A DNA stretch of 64,000 nucleotides from Streptomyces sp. NBRC 110611 (GCF_001590865.1 NZ_BBUY01000025.1:1-64000), one strand, 5' to 3'. Shown: positions 1-8,867, counted from the first letter of the stretch. Notes: generated by a model not told the origin, from the letters alone. Made by a program: numbers and translations.

Positions 1-8
1 AAATTTTG

Positions 9-50
9 AGAGAAGCCCTGTGGGAATGTCAGTTCCCACAGGGCTTCTCT
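9..50. terminator. Strong intergenic hairpin terminator
   Basis: Two perfectly complementary 18-nt arms (9-26 and 33-50) enclose a 6-nt loop. An A/T-rich run at 3-7 would be the U-rich tail for transcripts read on the minus strand; there is no T run on the other side. It most likely ends a transcript of a gene left of the window and isolates the gene at 148. Confidence 0.75.
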
Positions 51-147
51 GCGTTGTGGGGATCTTGGGACCCCCGGCGCGGCGCGGTCGGCGGGGCGGG
101 TAAGGTCGAGGGACATCGTAGGCACATTTCCCACAGGAGGCCCCCGC

Positions 148-756
148 GTGGAGGTCCAGGAGACGCGGGTCCAGACGGATCGAGTTCTCACCATCCCCAA
201 TATCCTGAGCATGGCTCGCCTGGCCGGCGTACCGCTGTTCCTGTGGTTGATCCTCTGGCCGAAATTCGGTGGTCCGAATGCGGACGGCTGGGCCCTGTTG
301 GTACTCGCGCTGAGCGGCGTGAGCGACTACCTGGACGGTAAGCTCGCCCGCCGCTGGAACCAGATCAGCAGTCTGGGACGGATCCTCGACCCGGCGGCCG
401 ACCGCCTGTACATCCTGTCCACCCTGGTCGGTCTCACCTGGCGCGAGATTCTTCCGCTCTGGCTCACCGCGGCCCTGCTGGCGCGCGAACTGATGCTGCT
501 GATCGCGGTGGGATTCCTCGGCCGTCACGGATACGGTCCTCCCCAGGTGAACTTCCTGGGCAAAGCGGCTACGTTCAACTTGATGTACGCCTTCCCGTTG
601 CTCCTCCTGAGCGGCGGGGACAGCTGGCTTCGTATGCTCGCTACTGTTTTCGGATGGGCGTTCGCCGGATGGGGTACAGCGCTGTACTGGTGGGCAGGGA
701 TCCTCTACGTGGTCCAGGTCCGCCGGATCATCAAGGCGGACACCACAGCCGACTGA
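148..756 (+). CDS. CDP-alcohol phosphatidyltransferase family membrane protein
   Basis: Integral membrane enzyme of 202 aa expected to transfer a phosphatidyl group from CDP-diacylglycerol to an alcohol head group in phospholipid synthesis. The family signature is complete: D63-G64, A67-R68, G77, D81 and D85, the Mg-binding aspartates of the active site. Several hydrophobic helices flank it. The GTG start follows ACAGGAGG at 132-139. It opens a block syntenic with M. tuberculosis Rv1822 (pgsA2), which supports a PgsA-like assignment, but the head-group substrate cannot be read from sequence, so no symbol is given. Confidence 0.88.
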   Translation: MEVQETRVQTDRVLTIPNILSMARLAGVPLFLWLILWPKFGGPNADGWALLVLALSGVSDYLDGKLARRWNQISSLGRILDPAADRLYILSTLVGLTWREILPLWLTAALLARELMLLIAVGFLGRHGYGPPQVNFLGKAATFNLMYAFPLLLLSGGDSWLRMLATVFGWAFAGWGTALYWWAGILYVVQVRRIIKADTTAD

Positions 757-877
757 ACTCTCCGAACCGGCATGTTCTGCCAAGGCCCATCGCCTGTAGG
801 TGAGAACCGGAACAGTGGGCGATCTGGATAGGTGAAGTCGGCAAGACCGTCGTCTCCCAGAGGAGGACGCTTCCGAC

Positions 878-3373
878 ATGAAGGCCGTCGTGATGGCCGG
901 CGGCGAAGGAACACGCCTTCGCCCCATGACGTCCAGCATGCCCAAGCCGCTGCTTCCCGTCGCCAATAGACCGATCATGGAGCATGTCCTGCGGCTGCTG
1001 AAACGGCATGGTCTCAACGAGACCGTCGTGACCGTGCAGTTCCTTGCCTCGCTCGTCAAGAACTATTTCGGTGACGGGGAAGAGCTCGGCATGGAGCTCA
1101 CCTACGCAAATGAGGAAAAGCCGCTCGGCACCGCCGGGAGCGTCAAGAACGCCGAGGAGGCCCTCAAGGATGACGCCTTCCTCGTCATCTCCGGTGATGC
1201 CCTCACGGACTTCGATCTCACCGACCTGATCCGGTTCCACAAGGAGAAGGGCGCACTCGTCACGGTGTGCCTGACGCGGGTACCCAATCCGCTCGAGTTC
1301 GGCATCACCATCGTCGACGAGGGTGGCCGGGTCGAACGTTTTCTGGAAAAGCCCACCTGGGGCCAGGTCTTCTCGGACACCGTCAATACCGGCATCTACG
1401 TCATGGAGCCGGAGGTCTTCGACTACTTCGAGCCCGATGTCCCGGTGGACTGGTCCGGTGATGTCTTTCCGCAGCTCATGAAGGAAGGCAAGCCGATCTA
1501 CGGCTATGTCGCCGAGGGCTACTGGGAGGACGTCGGCACCCACGAGAGCTATGTGAAGGCCCAGGCCGATGTGCTCGAAGGCAAGGTCGATGTGGAAATC
1601 GACGGCTTCGAGATCTCGCCGGGCGTGTGGGTCGCCGAGGGCGCCGAGGTCCACCCCGACGCTGTGCTGCGCGGGCCGCTGTACATCGGCGACTACGCCA
1701 AGGTCGAAGCGGGTGTGGAGATGCGTGAGCACACCGTGGTCGGCTCCAATGTCGTGGTGAAGAGCGGGGCTTTCCTGCACCGGGCCGTGATCCACGACAA
1801 TGTCTATCTCGGCCAGCAGAGCAATCTGCGCGGCTGTGTGATCGGCAAGAACACCGATGTCATGCGGGCCGCCCGGATCGAGGACGGCGCGGTGATCGGC
1901 GATGAATGCCTCATCGGTGAGGAGTCGATCGTCCAGGGCAACGTCCGGGTCTATCCCTTCAAGACCATCGAGGCCGGCGCGTTCGTCAATACCTCGGTGA
2001 TCTGGGAATCCCGTGGCCAGGCACATCTGTTCGGTGCCCGGGGCGTGTCCGGAATCCTCAATGTGGAGATCACCCCGGAACTCGCCGTACGGCTCGCGGG
2101 CGCGTACGCCACCACGCTCAAGAAGGGCTCCACGGTCACCACCGCGCGCGACCACTCCCGAGGCGCGCGGGCGCTCAAGCGCGCGGTGATCTCCGCGCTG
2201 CAGGCCAGCGCCATCGACGTACGCGACCTGGAGAACGTCCCACTGCCCGTCGCCCGCCAGCAGACCGCCCGGGGCAGCGCCGGCGGCATCATGCTGCGGA
2301 CGACGCCCGGAGTGCCGGACTCCGTCGACATCATGTTCTTCGACGAACGCGGCGCCGACCTCTCGCAGGCGGGGCAGCGCAAGCTCGACCGGGTCTACGC
2401 CCGGCAGGAGTACCGGCGCGCCTTCCCCGGAGAGATCGGCGATCTGCGCTTCCCGGCCAGCGTCTTCGACTCGTACACCGGAGCGCTGCTGCGAGCCATG
2501 GACACCACGGGCATCGGCCAAGCAGGGCTGAAGGTCGTCGTGGACGCCTCCAACGGCAGCGCGGGCCTGGTGCTGCCCAGCCTTCTGGGGCGGCTCGGTG
2601 TCGACTCGCTGACGATCAACCCCGGGCTCGACGAATCCCGCCCGACCGAGACCGCCGACGCCCGGCGCTCCGGGCTGGTCCGGCTCGGGGAGATGGTGGC
2701 CTCCGCGCGGGCCGCCTTCGGGGTGCGCTTCGACCCCGTGGGCGAGCGGCTCTCCCTCGTGGACGAGCGGGGCCGGATCATCGAGGACGACCGTGCGCTG
2801 CTCGTCCTGCTGGATCTGATCGCGGCCGAGCGGCGCACCGGGCGGGTGGCGCTGCCGGTGACCACGACCAGGATCGCCGAGCAGGTGGCGGCGTACCACG
2901 GCACGCAGGTGGAGTGGACGACGACCTCGCCGGACGATCTGACCCGGGTGGGGCGTCAGGAAGGCACGGTCTTCGGCGGCGACGGCCGGGGCGGATTCAT
3001 CATCCCGGAGTTCAGCAGCGTCTTCGACGGCGCGGCCGCGTTCGTCCGGCTGATCGGCCTGGTGGCCCGTACCCAGCTCACCCTCAGCCAGATCGACGCC
3101 CGGATCCCGCGGGCGCATGTCCTGCGCCGGGACCTGGCCACCCCCTGGGCCGTCAAGGGCCTGGTCATGCGGCATGTCGTCGAGGCGGCCGGCGACCGGG
3201 AGGTCGACACCACCGACGGCGTGCGGGTGGTGGAGGCCGACGGCCGCTGGGTCCTGGTGCTGCCGGACCCGGCCGAGGCGGTCACCCACTTGTGGGCGGA
3301 GGGGCCGGACGAGGCCTCCGCCCAGCAGCTGCTGGACGAGTGGTCGGCCGTGGTCGACAGCGCGGGGCGCTGA
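878..3373 (+). CDS. Mannose-1-phosphate guanylyltransferase-like protein fused to a degenerate phosphomannomutase domain
   Basis: An 831-aa fusion. Residues 1-235 form a sugar-phosphate nucleotidyltransferase with the intact motif GGEGTRLRPMTSSMPKPLL near residue 8, so NDP-sugar (probably GDP-mannose) synthesis is plausible. Residues about 250-370 are left-handed beta-helix hexapeptide repeats. Residues about 380-831 have the phosphohexomutase fold but have lost its chemistry: the phosphoserine loop TASHNP is RTTPGVPDSVD (about 473-483), and the metal loop DGDADR is DPVGER (about 618). I infer a mutase-dead regulatory domain. The ATG start has RBS AGAGGAGG at 859. It stands alone between membrane-lipid and DUF881 genes. 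Confidence 0.88.
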   Translation: MKAVVMAGGEGTRLRPMTSSMPKPLLPVANRPIMEHVLRLLKRHGLNETVVTVQFLASLVKNYFGDGEELGMELTYANEEKPLGTAGSVKNAEEALKDDAFLVISGDALTDFDLTDLIRFHKEKGALVTVCLTRVPNPLEFGITIVDEGGRVERFLEKPTWGQVFSDTVNTGIYVMEPEVFDYFEPDVPVDWSGDVFPQLMKEGKPIYGYVAEGYWEDVGTHESYVKAQADVLEGKVDVEIDGFEISPGVWVAEGAEVHPDAVLRGPLYIGDYAKVEAGVEMREHTVVGSNVVVKSGAFLHRAVIHDNVYLGQQSNLRGCVIGKNTDVMRAARIEDGAVIGDECLIGEESIVQGNVRVYPFKTIEAGAFVNTSVIWESRGQAHLFGARGVSGILNVEITPELAVRLAGAYATTLKKGSTVTTARDHSRGARALKRAVISALQASAIDVRDLENVPLPVARQQTARGSAGGIMLRTTPGVPDSVDIMFFDERGADLSQAGQRKLDRVYARQEYRRAFPGEIGDLRFPASVFDSYTGALLRAMDTTGIGQAGLKVVVDASNGSAGLVLPSLLGRLGVDSLTINPGLDESRPTETADARRSGLVRLGEMVASARAAFGVRFDPVGERLSLVDERGRIIEDDRALLVLLDLIAAERRTGRVALPVTTTRIAEQVAAYHGTQVEWTTTSPDDLTRVGRQEGTVFGGDGRGGFIIPEFSSVFDGAAAFVRLIGLVARTQLTLSQIDARIPRAHVLRRDLATPWAVKGLVMRHVVEAAGDREVDTTDGVRVVEADGRWVLVLPDPAEAVTHLWAEGPDEASAQQLLDEWSAVVDSAGR

Positions 3374-3448
3374 CCCGGATCCCACCGGCGGGCCGCTGAT
3401 CGGCACGCCGGTGGGGCCATTGGGAGACCGCGCGGCCGACGTGGGACG

Positions 3449-4381
3449 ATGTGCGGCATGTCGCAGCAGCGCCCCGACCGGAGCACCCCGAACACGTCGG
3501 CCGCGCGTCCCGATGCGTCCATGTCGCTGCTGACCAACGTGATGGATCACAGCCTCGACGATGGGTATGCCGAGGCAGCCGCGCGGAAGGCCGAGGCCGG
3601 CGTACGGGGTCTGCCGCGTACCCTTCGGGCGAAGTTGGGCCTCGCGGCCGGTCTGGTGCTGGCCGCGCTCGTGGTGACGGTGGGGGCGGCCCAGGCGCAG
3701 AAGTCCGCACCGACGCTCGCCAAGGAGCGGGAAGAGCTGATCAACCGTATCCAGAAGGGCACCGGGGAGGCGGACCGGCAGCAGCAGCGGGTCGACGCCC
3801 TCCGGGACGACGTCAGCCGGATGCAGCGAGAGGCGCTGCGGGAGGACGGCGCCGGCAAGGCCGAACTGCTCGCCCTGCTCGCCGGTTCGACGCAGGTCAC
3901 CGGGCCCGGTGTGAAACTCGTCGTGGACGACGCCAAGGGCGCGGAGTCCCACGGCGGCGGGCCGCGCGAGGGGAGCGGCTTCTCGGACACCGGACGGGTC
4001 CGCGACCGGGACATGCAGCGTGTGATCAACGGCCTGTGGGAGTCCGGCGCGGAGGCCGTCGCCGTCAATGGGCAGCGGCTCACGTCGCTCTCGGCGATCA
4101 GGGCCGCGGGAGACGCCATACTGGTCGACAACAAGCCACTGGCGCCGCCCTACACGGTGCTGGCGGTGGGGGACGGGCAACGGCTGAGCACCGCGTTCCA
4201 GGGCAGTGCCGACGGCCGGTATCTGCACGGACTGCAGGAGAACTTCGGGATCAGCACCAGGATTTCCGCCGAGAGCGAGGTCACGCTGCCGCCCGCGCCG
4301 AGTTTGATCGTACGTACCGCAAAGCCGCAGACCGGTCCCGCCACGTCGGGCGGCGCCGACAAGGGGAAGGGCACATCGTGA
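3449..4381 (+). CDS. DUF881 family membrane-anchored protein (first copy)
   Basis: A 310-aa protein: cytoplasmic N-terminus of about 55 residues, one transmembrane helix (about 58-80), a heptad-rich coiled-coil segment (about 90-130), then the extracytoplasmic DUF881 domain. Function is not established. The arrangement DUF881 - small basic protein - DUF881 is conserved in actinobacteria (Rv1823-Rv1825) and suggests one envelope complex. An in-frame ATG nine bases downstream (3458) is an equally good start. The stop overlaps the next gene by GTGA, indicating translational coupling. Confidence 0.9.
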   Translation: MCGMSQQRPDRSTPNTSAARPDASMSLLTNVMDHSLDDGYAEAAARKAEAGVRGLPRTLRAKLGLAAGLVLAALVVTVGAAQAQKSAPTLAKEREELINRIQKGTGEADRQQQRVDALRDDVSRMQREALREDGAGKAELLALLAGSTQVTGPGVKLVVDDAKGAESHGGGPREGSGFSDTGRVRDRDMQRVINGLWESGAEAVAVNGQRLTSLSAIRAAGDAILVDNKPLAPPYTVLAVGDGQRLSTAFQGSADGRYLHGLQENFGISTRISAESEVTLPPAPSLIVRTAKPQTGPATSGGADKGKGTS

Positions 4382-4710
4382 TCGCCGTACTGGGCCTCAT
4401 CGTGGGAGTCGTGGTCGGACTTGTCGTCCGACCCGTGGTGCCGACGGTGGTCGAGCCCTACCTGCCGATCGCTGTCGTGGCGGCGCTGGACGCCGTGTTC
4501 GGCGGACTGCGGGCCATGCTGGACGGGATCTTCGACGACAAGGTCTTCGTGGTCTCCTTCCTGTCCAACGTCGTCGTCGCCGCGCTGATCGTCTTCCTGG
4601 GCGACAAGTTGGGCGTCGGCGCTCAGCTCTCCACCGGCGTGGTCGTGGTGCTGGGCATTCGGATCTTCTCCAACGCCGCGGCGATCCGTCGGCATGTCTT
4701 CAGGGCGTGA
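4378..4710 (+). CDS. sbp: Small basic protein (SBP/DUF1290) family membrane protein
   Basis: A 110-aa protein, almost entirely hydrophobic: N-terminal helix, a short polar loop around a DG..DD segment, and two more helices, ending in a basic tail (RRHVFRA). This matches the small basic protein family, whose biochemical role is unknown. The GTG start overlaps the upstream stop by four bases and its own stop overlaps the next start by four bases, so three genes are translated as one coupled unit. No separate promoter is visible. Confidence 0.9.
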   Translation: MIAVLGLIVGVVVGLVVRPVVPTVVEPYLPIAVVAALDAVFGGLRAMLDGIFDDKVFVVSFLSNVVVAALIVFLGDKLGVGAQLSTGVVVVLGIRIFSNAAAIRRHVFRA

Positions 4711-5726
4711 GGCGGATGGCGACGGACGAGACCCCCGAGCCCAGGACGGCACCGGAGCCCGAGCGGAAGCCGGAGCGGGAGCAGCGGCCGGACCGGCCGG
4801 AGCAGCCGGAGCCGGGCCCGGCCGGGCGGCGGCCGATGCCGCCGGAGAGCCCGCGCGTCGCTGAGCGGGTGCCGTCGGCGGACCGGGCCGAAACCGGAAC
4901 CCCGGAACCGGACAGCGCTGGACAGAAGCCCCGTAAAGCGGCAGACTCCTCGGCCCCGGACGTGGTCGTCGGTGACGGGAGCGGCAAGGGAAATGACGAA
5001 CGCCCGAAGACGGGTCGGGAGCGGCTCGTCGCGAGCCTGTGGCCGCCGCGGCTGACGCGGGCTCAACTGATTGTCGCGCTGCTCCTGTTCATCCTCGGCC
5101 TCGGCCTGGCGATTCAGGTACGTTCCACAAGTGACAGCAGTGCGCTGCGGGGTGCGCGCCAGGAGGATCTGGTACGCATTCTGGACGAGCTGGACAACCG
5201 CTCCCAGCGGTTGACGGATGAACAGCGGCGCCTGGAAGGGCAGAAGACCGAGCTGGAGAACAGCTCGGACCAGGCCGAGGAGGCCCGTAAGCAGACCGTG
5301 GAGAAGGAACAGCAGCTGGGCGTGCTGGCCGGGACCGTCGCGGCACAAGGGCCCGGCATCAACCTGACCATCGACGACCCGACGCACTCCGTGAAGGCGG
5401 ACAAGCTGTTGGACGCCATCCAGGAACTGCGTGCGGCCGGCGCCGAGGCCATCCAGGTCAATGATGTCCGGGTGGTCGCGAGCAGTTACCTCTCGGATGT
5501 CCAGGGCGGAGTGGAGATCGACGGCAGGCGCGTCGCGCAGCCGTACCGCTTCAAGGTCATCGGTAAGCCCCGGGACCTGGAGCCGGCGCTGAACATCCCT
5601 GGCGGAGTGGTCCAGACACTGGAAAAGGAGCAGGCCAAGGTGTCTGTGGCCCGTGAGGAGAAGATCATTGTGGATGCCTTGCGGGAGACGAAGCGGCCTG
5701 ACTACGCTCGGTCGTCATCGCAGTGA
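4707..5726 (+). CDS. DUF881 family membrane-anchored protein (second copy)
   Basis: A 339-aa paralogue of the gene at 3449. It differs by a long acidic, proline-rich cytoplasmic N-terminus (about 110 residues) before the transmembrane helix (about 113-132). A Glu/Gln-rich coiled coil and the DUF881 domain follow. The GTG start overlaps the preceding stop; an ATG nine bases later (4716) is possible. The pair of DUF881 proteins around a small membrane protein implies a hetero-oligomer in the envelope, perhaps linked to growth or division because garA and ftsR follow. That link is inference from synteny only. Confidence 0.9.
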   Translation: MRRMATDETPEPRTAPEPERKPEREQRPDRPEQPEPGPAGRRPMPPESPRVAERVPSADRAETGTPEPDSAGQKPRKAADSSAPDVVVGDGSGKGNDERPKTGRERLVASLWPPRLTRAQLIVALLLFILGLGLAIQVRSTSDSSALRGARQEDLVRILDELDNRSQRLTDEQRRLEGQKTELENSSDQAEEARKQTVEKEQQLGVLAGTVAAQGPGINLTIDDPTHSVKADKLLDAIQELRAAGAEAIQVNDVRVVASSYLSDVQGGVEIDGRRVAQPYRFKVIGKPRDLEPALNIPGGVVQTLEKEQAKVSVAREEKIIVDALRETKRPDYARSSSQ

Positions 5727-5916
5727 GGCGTCCAGGTATGGCGAATGCCCGGAGAGGGCATGAGGTAGCGGGGGGTCGACGCACCGTGCGTGTGGTGTGT
5801 GGTGGAAACTGTCTGAAGGCCACGGACGTTCACAGGATGTCCGGACTGGCCGGTGTGTGCATCGAGGGTTCGTCCTGCCCCACGGGCGGGTCTGTTTCGT
5901 TCAAGGGGAATCGCCC

Positions 5917-6693
5917 GTGAAGTTGTTTGCAAAGCTGTTCGGCAAGCGCGCACGCCAGGAGGGCGGCAGCGGCACCGCACGGCACCGTGCTCCGCGCCAG
6001 CCCGCCGAGAGCGGTGCCGCGCAGGAGCGTCCGCTCTTCCGTGATGAGGTCGGCGGTCCGTCCGAGGGGCACGGCGCGGGTTCCGTTGACCGCTCCGGTT
6101 CAGGCCCCATAGGTTCTCAGGGACCGTCGGCCTCGGACACGGCTGGAGGGCAGGCCCTGCCGGTGTGTACGAGGTGTGGGCACCGGAACGCCGAGGCGAG
6201 CCGGTTCTGCTCCAACTGCGGTACGCCGCTGCGCGCGGGGGCCCAGGCCGAGCGGGCGTCCGAGACGACCTCGACGATCTCCATTTCGGGGCTGGAGGCC
6301 TACGACTCGGAGACGACGGGCCAGACTCCGTTGCCGTCGCTGTCCCCGGAGGCCCAGGCGGCGGTGGACGCCCTCCCGCTGGGTTCGGCGCTGCTGGTCG
6401 TCCGCCGGGGTCCGAACTCGGGCAGCCGCTTCCTGCTGGACGGCGAGCTGACCACCGCGGGCCGGCATCCGCAGGGCGACATCTTCCTCGACGATGTGAC
6501 GGTCTCGCGTCGGCATGTGGAGTTCCGCCGCGGCCCGGACGGACTCTTCACGGTCGCCGATGTCGGCAGTCTGAACGGCACCTACGTCAATCGTGAGCGG
6601 ATCGACTCCGTCGTGCTCGCGAACGGTGACGAGGTGCAGATCGGCAAGTACCGCCTGGTCTTCTACGCGAGCCAGCGAGGCGCCGGGATCTGA
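5917..6693 (+). CDS. garA: Zinc-ribbon plus FHA-domain protein, GarA/OdhI-like
   Basis: A 258-aa protein. After a basic, low-complexity N-terminus come a four-cysteine zinc ribbon (C84, C87, C98, C101), the motif ETTS at 116-119, and a C-terminal FHA domain (about 165-250, with GR..GD...DD..VSRRH and SLNGTYVN). GarA/OdhI carry the same ETT motif, phosphorylated by Ser/Thr kinases and then bound by their own FHA domain; in the free form they inhibit 2-oxoglutarate dehydrogenase and alter glutamate metabolism. The start is GTG 5917 with RBS AAGGGGAA at 5903-5910. Position just upstream of ftsR matches garA/odhI elsewhere. The zinc ribbon is extra. Confidence 0.82.
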   Translation: MKLFAKLFGKRARQEGGSGTARHRAPRQPAESGAAQERPLFRDEVGGPSEGHGAGSVDRSGSGPIGSQGPSASDTAGGQALPVCTRCGHRNAEASRFCSNCGTPLRAGAQAERASETTSTISISGLEAYDSETTGQTPLPSLSPEAQAAVDALPLGSALLVVRRGPNSGSRFLLDGELTTAGRHPQGDIFLDDVTVSRRHVEFRRGPDGLFTVADVGSLNGTYVNRERIDSVVLANGDEVQIGKYRLVFYASQRGAGI

Positions 6694-6710
6694 TCGGCCA
6701 GGGAAGGCAT

Positions 6711-7460
6711 ATGTGCCATACACCGAAAGGCGGTGCCGGTGCCGCCGGCGCCGCCTCCTCGGGCGGCAAGCCGGTGAGTATCGGCACGGTGCTCAACGCG
6801 CTGCGTGAGGAGTTTCCCGAGGTCACCATCTCCAAGATCCGTTTCCTGGAGGCCGAGGGGCTGGTCGAGCCGAAGCGCACGTCTTCCGGATACCGGAAAT
6901 TCACCCCGGCCGACGTCGAGCGGCTCGCCAGCGTCCTGCGCATGCAGCGGGACCACTACCTTCCGTTGAAGGTCATCCGGGAGCATCTGGACGCCGTGGA
7001 GCGGGGGGAACAGGTACCGCTGCCCGCCCCGGCCGCGCCCTCCGGGGAGCTGGTCGACGCCGTGCCCGGCCTCTGTGAGGACCACCCGGCGGCCGCCCGG
7101 ATCGGCCGGGCCGAGCTGCTGGCCGCCGCGGAGGTGGACGAGGCGGCGCTCGCCGACTGGGAGTCGTACGGTCTCATCGTCCCTCATGCGGACGGCGCAT
7201 ACGACATCGAGGCCGTCACGGTCGCCAAACTCGTCGCGGACCTGGGCCGCTTCGGTCTGGAGCCGCGGCATCTGCGCGTGGTGAAGGCGGCCGCCGAACG
7301 CGAGGCGGACCTGGTCGAACAGGTCCTGGCACCCCTTCGGCGGCACCGTAACCCGCAGACCAGGGCACATGCCGAGGGCACTGCCAAGGAGCTGGGGACC
7401 CTGACCGTCCGGCTGCACGCGGCGCTGCTCCAGGGCGCTCTGCGGGGCCGGCCTCAGTGA
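6711..7460 (+). CDS. ftsR: MerR-family regulator FtsR
   Basis: A 249-aa regulator with an N-terminal MerR winged helix (about 20-95: FPEVTISKIRFLEAEGLV, then a KFTPADVERL segment) and a second helical half (about 120-225). FtsR of Corynebacterium glutamicum activates ftsZ and lies next to odhI; the same adjacency here, 17 bp after the GarA-like gene, supports orthology. No metal-binding cysteine cluster typical of MerR metal sensors is seen. RBS is GGGAAGG before ATG 6711. It is probably cotranscribed with the FHA gene. Confidence 0.85.
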   Translation: MCHTPKGGAGAAGAASSGGKPVSIGTVLNALREEFPEVTISKIRFLEAEGLVEPKRTSSGYRKFTPADVERLASVLRMQRDHYLPLKVIREHLDAVERGEQVPLPAPAAPSGELVDAVPGLCEDHPAAARIGRAELLAAAEVDEAALADWESYGLIVPHADGAYDIEAVTVAKLVADLGRFGLEPRHLRVVKAAAEREADLVEQVLAPLRRHRNPQTRAHAEGTAKELGTLTVRLHAALLQGALRGRPQ

Positions 7461-7513
7461 GCAAACGAGTGCCCGACTACCCAAACCTGCCGGGCACGTC
7501 CTAGGGTTGCTGT

Positions 7514-7987
7514 GTGAACGAGCTCGACGTCGTGGGTGTCCGGGTGGAAATGCCTTCCAGCCAGCCGATCGTGCTCCTGCGGGAGGTGGGAGGCGATCGC
7601 TACCTGCCCATTTGGATCGGGCCGGGGGAGGCCACGGCCATTGCCTTTGCCCAGCAGGGCATGGTCCCCGCCCGGCCGCTGACGCACGACCTTTTCAAGG
7701 ACGTGCTGGAGGCGGTCGGCCAGGAGCTGACGCAGGTCCGGATCACGGACCTGCGCGAGGGGGTTTTCTACGCCGAACTGGTCTTCGCCAGCGGGGTCGA
7801 GGTCAGCGCCCGTCCGTCCGACGCGATAGCGCTGGCGCTGCGCACCGGAACGCCGATCTTCGGTACCGACGGGGTGCTGGACGACGCGGGGATCGCCATC
7901 CCGGACGAGCAGGAGGACGAGGTGGAGAAGTTCCGCGAGTTCCTCGACCAGATCTCGCCCGAGGATTTCGGTACCAACAGCCAGTAG
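7514..7987 (+). CDS. Bifunctional nuclease family protein (DUF151)
   Basis: A 157-aa protein beginning MNELDVVGVRVE, with the family core PIVLLREVGGDRYLPIWIG and SARPSDAIALALRTG. Proteins of this family were named for DNase/RNase activity in plants and bacteria; the role in actinobacteria is unproven. Its place between ftsR and a second MerR gene is conserved (Rv1829). The GTG start has no Shine-Dalgarno sequence, but a TAGGGT -10 box at 7502-7507 puts the expected transcription start on the GTG, so translation is probably leaderless. Confidence 0.88.
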   Translation: MNELDVVGVRVEMPSSQPIVLLREVGGDRYLPIWIGPGEATAIAFAQQGMVPARPLTHDLFKDVLEAVGQELTQVRITDLREGVFYAELVFASGVEVSARPSDAIALALRTGTPIFGTDGVLDDAGIAIPDEQEDEVEKFREFLDQISPEDFGTNSQ

Positions 7988-8110
7988 CGTGCGGCGCCGG
8001 GCCAGACGGAGCGAATGATTCCAGCCAAACTTCTGAGACATTCCCCGCGCGAGGTCACGAGAAACCACTCGTAGGGTGATTATCACTCGGCGTGGCGAGC
8101 GCGGCGATCG

Positions 8111-8139
8111 TTGACGCACCCCGAGCGACTGCATACCGT
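8111..8139 (+). promoter_or_regulatory. Vegetative-type promoter of the second merR gene
   Basis: TTGACG (8111-8116) and TACCGT (8134-8139) are separated by exactly 17 bp, a good match to the principal sigma factor consensus. The predicted transcription start near 8146 lies downstream of the first in-frame ATG (8142), which decides the gene start at 8184. A separate palindrome, GTGATTATCAC, lies 25 bp upstream at 8076-8086. Confidence 0.6.
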
Positions 8140-8183
8140 CGATGTGGCAGGTCCCGTCCGGGACGTGGAGGACGGAGGGCGGC

Positions 8184-8789
8184 GTGGCAATCACCGGCGA
8201 CGGTACGGCGGCGGAAGGGGCGTTGCCGCTCCACACGAGCACAGCAGCGCACCGCGCACCGGCACCGGCCGCGGCGGCGCCGGGGGACCGCGAGGCCCAG
8301 AACATCGGCTACCGCGGCCCGACCGCCTGTGCGGCAGCGGGCATCACCTACCGGCAGCTCGACTACTGGGCCCGTACAGGCCTGGTCGAGCCCAGCATCC
8401 GGCCCGCGTACGGTTCCGGCACCCAGCGGCTCTACAGCTTCCGGGACGTCGTCGTCCTGAAGATCGTCAAGCGGCTGCTGGACACCGGGGTCTCTCTGCA
8501 GAACATCCGCACCGCCGTCCAGCACCTCCGCTCGCGCGGGCTGGCGGACCTGACGCGGATGACGCTGATGAGCGATGGCGCCACGGTCTACGAGTGCACC
8601 TCGCCCGATCAGGTCGTCGACCTGCTCCAGGGGGGCCAGGGGGTCTTCGGTATCGCCATCGGCGTGGTGTGGCGGGACGTGGAGAGCGCTCTGTCACAGC
8701 TCCATGGAGAGCGCGTGGACACCGGCGAGACACTGATCGGGCAGAACCCGCACGACGAGCTGGCCCGGCGGCGCAACCGCGCCGGCTGA
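8184..8789 (+). CDS. MerR-family transcriptional regulator
   Basis: A 201-aa protein with a MerR-type winged helix (about 35-105; YRGPTACAAAGITYRQLDYW) and a helical C-terminal region. It corresponds to Rv1830 in the conserved garA - ftsR - nuclease - merR order; targets are unknown. GTG 8184 is chosen over ATG 8142 because the promoter at 8111-8139 would start transcription after 8142 and because GGACGGAGGG at 8170-8179 is a good ribosome site for 8184. It is transcribed separately from the nuclease gene. Confidence 0.86.
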   Translation: MAITGDGTAAEGALPLHTSTAAHRAPAPAAAAPGDREAQNIGYRGPTACAAAGITYRQLDYWARTGLVEPSIRPAYGSGTQRLYSFRDVVVLKIVKRLLDTGVSLQNIRTAVQHLRSRGLADLTRMTLMSDGATVYECTSPDQVVDLLQGGQGVFGIAIGVVWRDVESALSQLHGERVDTGETLIGQNPHDELARRRNRAG

Positions 8790-8837
8790 TCCGCACGACG
8801 CGCGGGCATCCGCGGCCCCGGCCCGGCGGCGGGCCGG

Positions 8838-8860
8838 TTGTCAGTGCCATGCGGCAGCAT
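8838..8860 (+). promoter_or_regulatory. RecA-independent DNA-damage-type promoter of dinB
   Basis: TTGTCAGTGCC (8838-8848), six bases, then CAGCAT (8855-8860). The RecA-NDp consensus of mycobacteria and Streptomyces is TTGTCAGTGGC-N6-TAGggT. The -35 half matches 10 of 11; the -10 is weaker. The expected start of transcription falls at 8867-8868, on the GTG of dinB. Confidence 0.55.
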
Positions 8861-8867
8861 CGGAGAT

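Noticed and set aside
731..4228. 1165-codon open frame on the minus strand
   Set aside because: It is antisense to the fusion enzyme and DUF881 genes; the composition (Arg/Gly/His-rich, no motifs) is that of a high-GC3 shadow frame.
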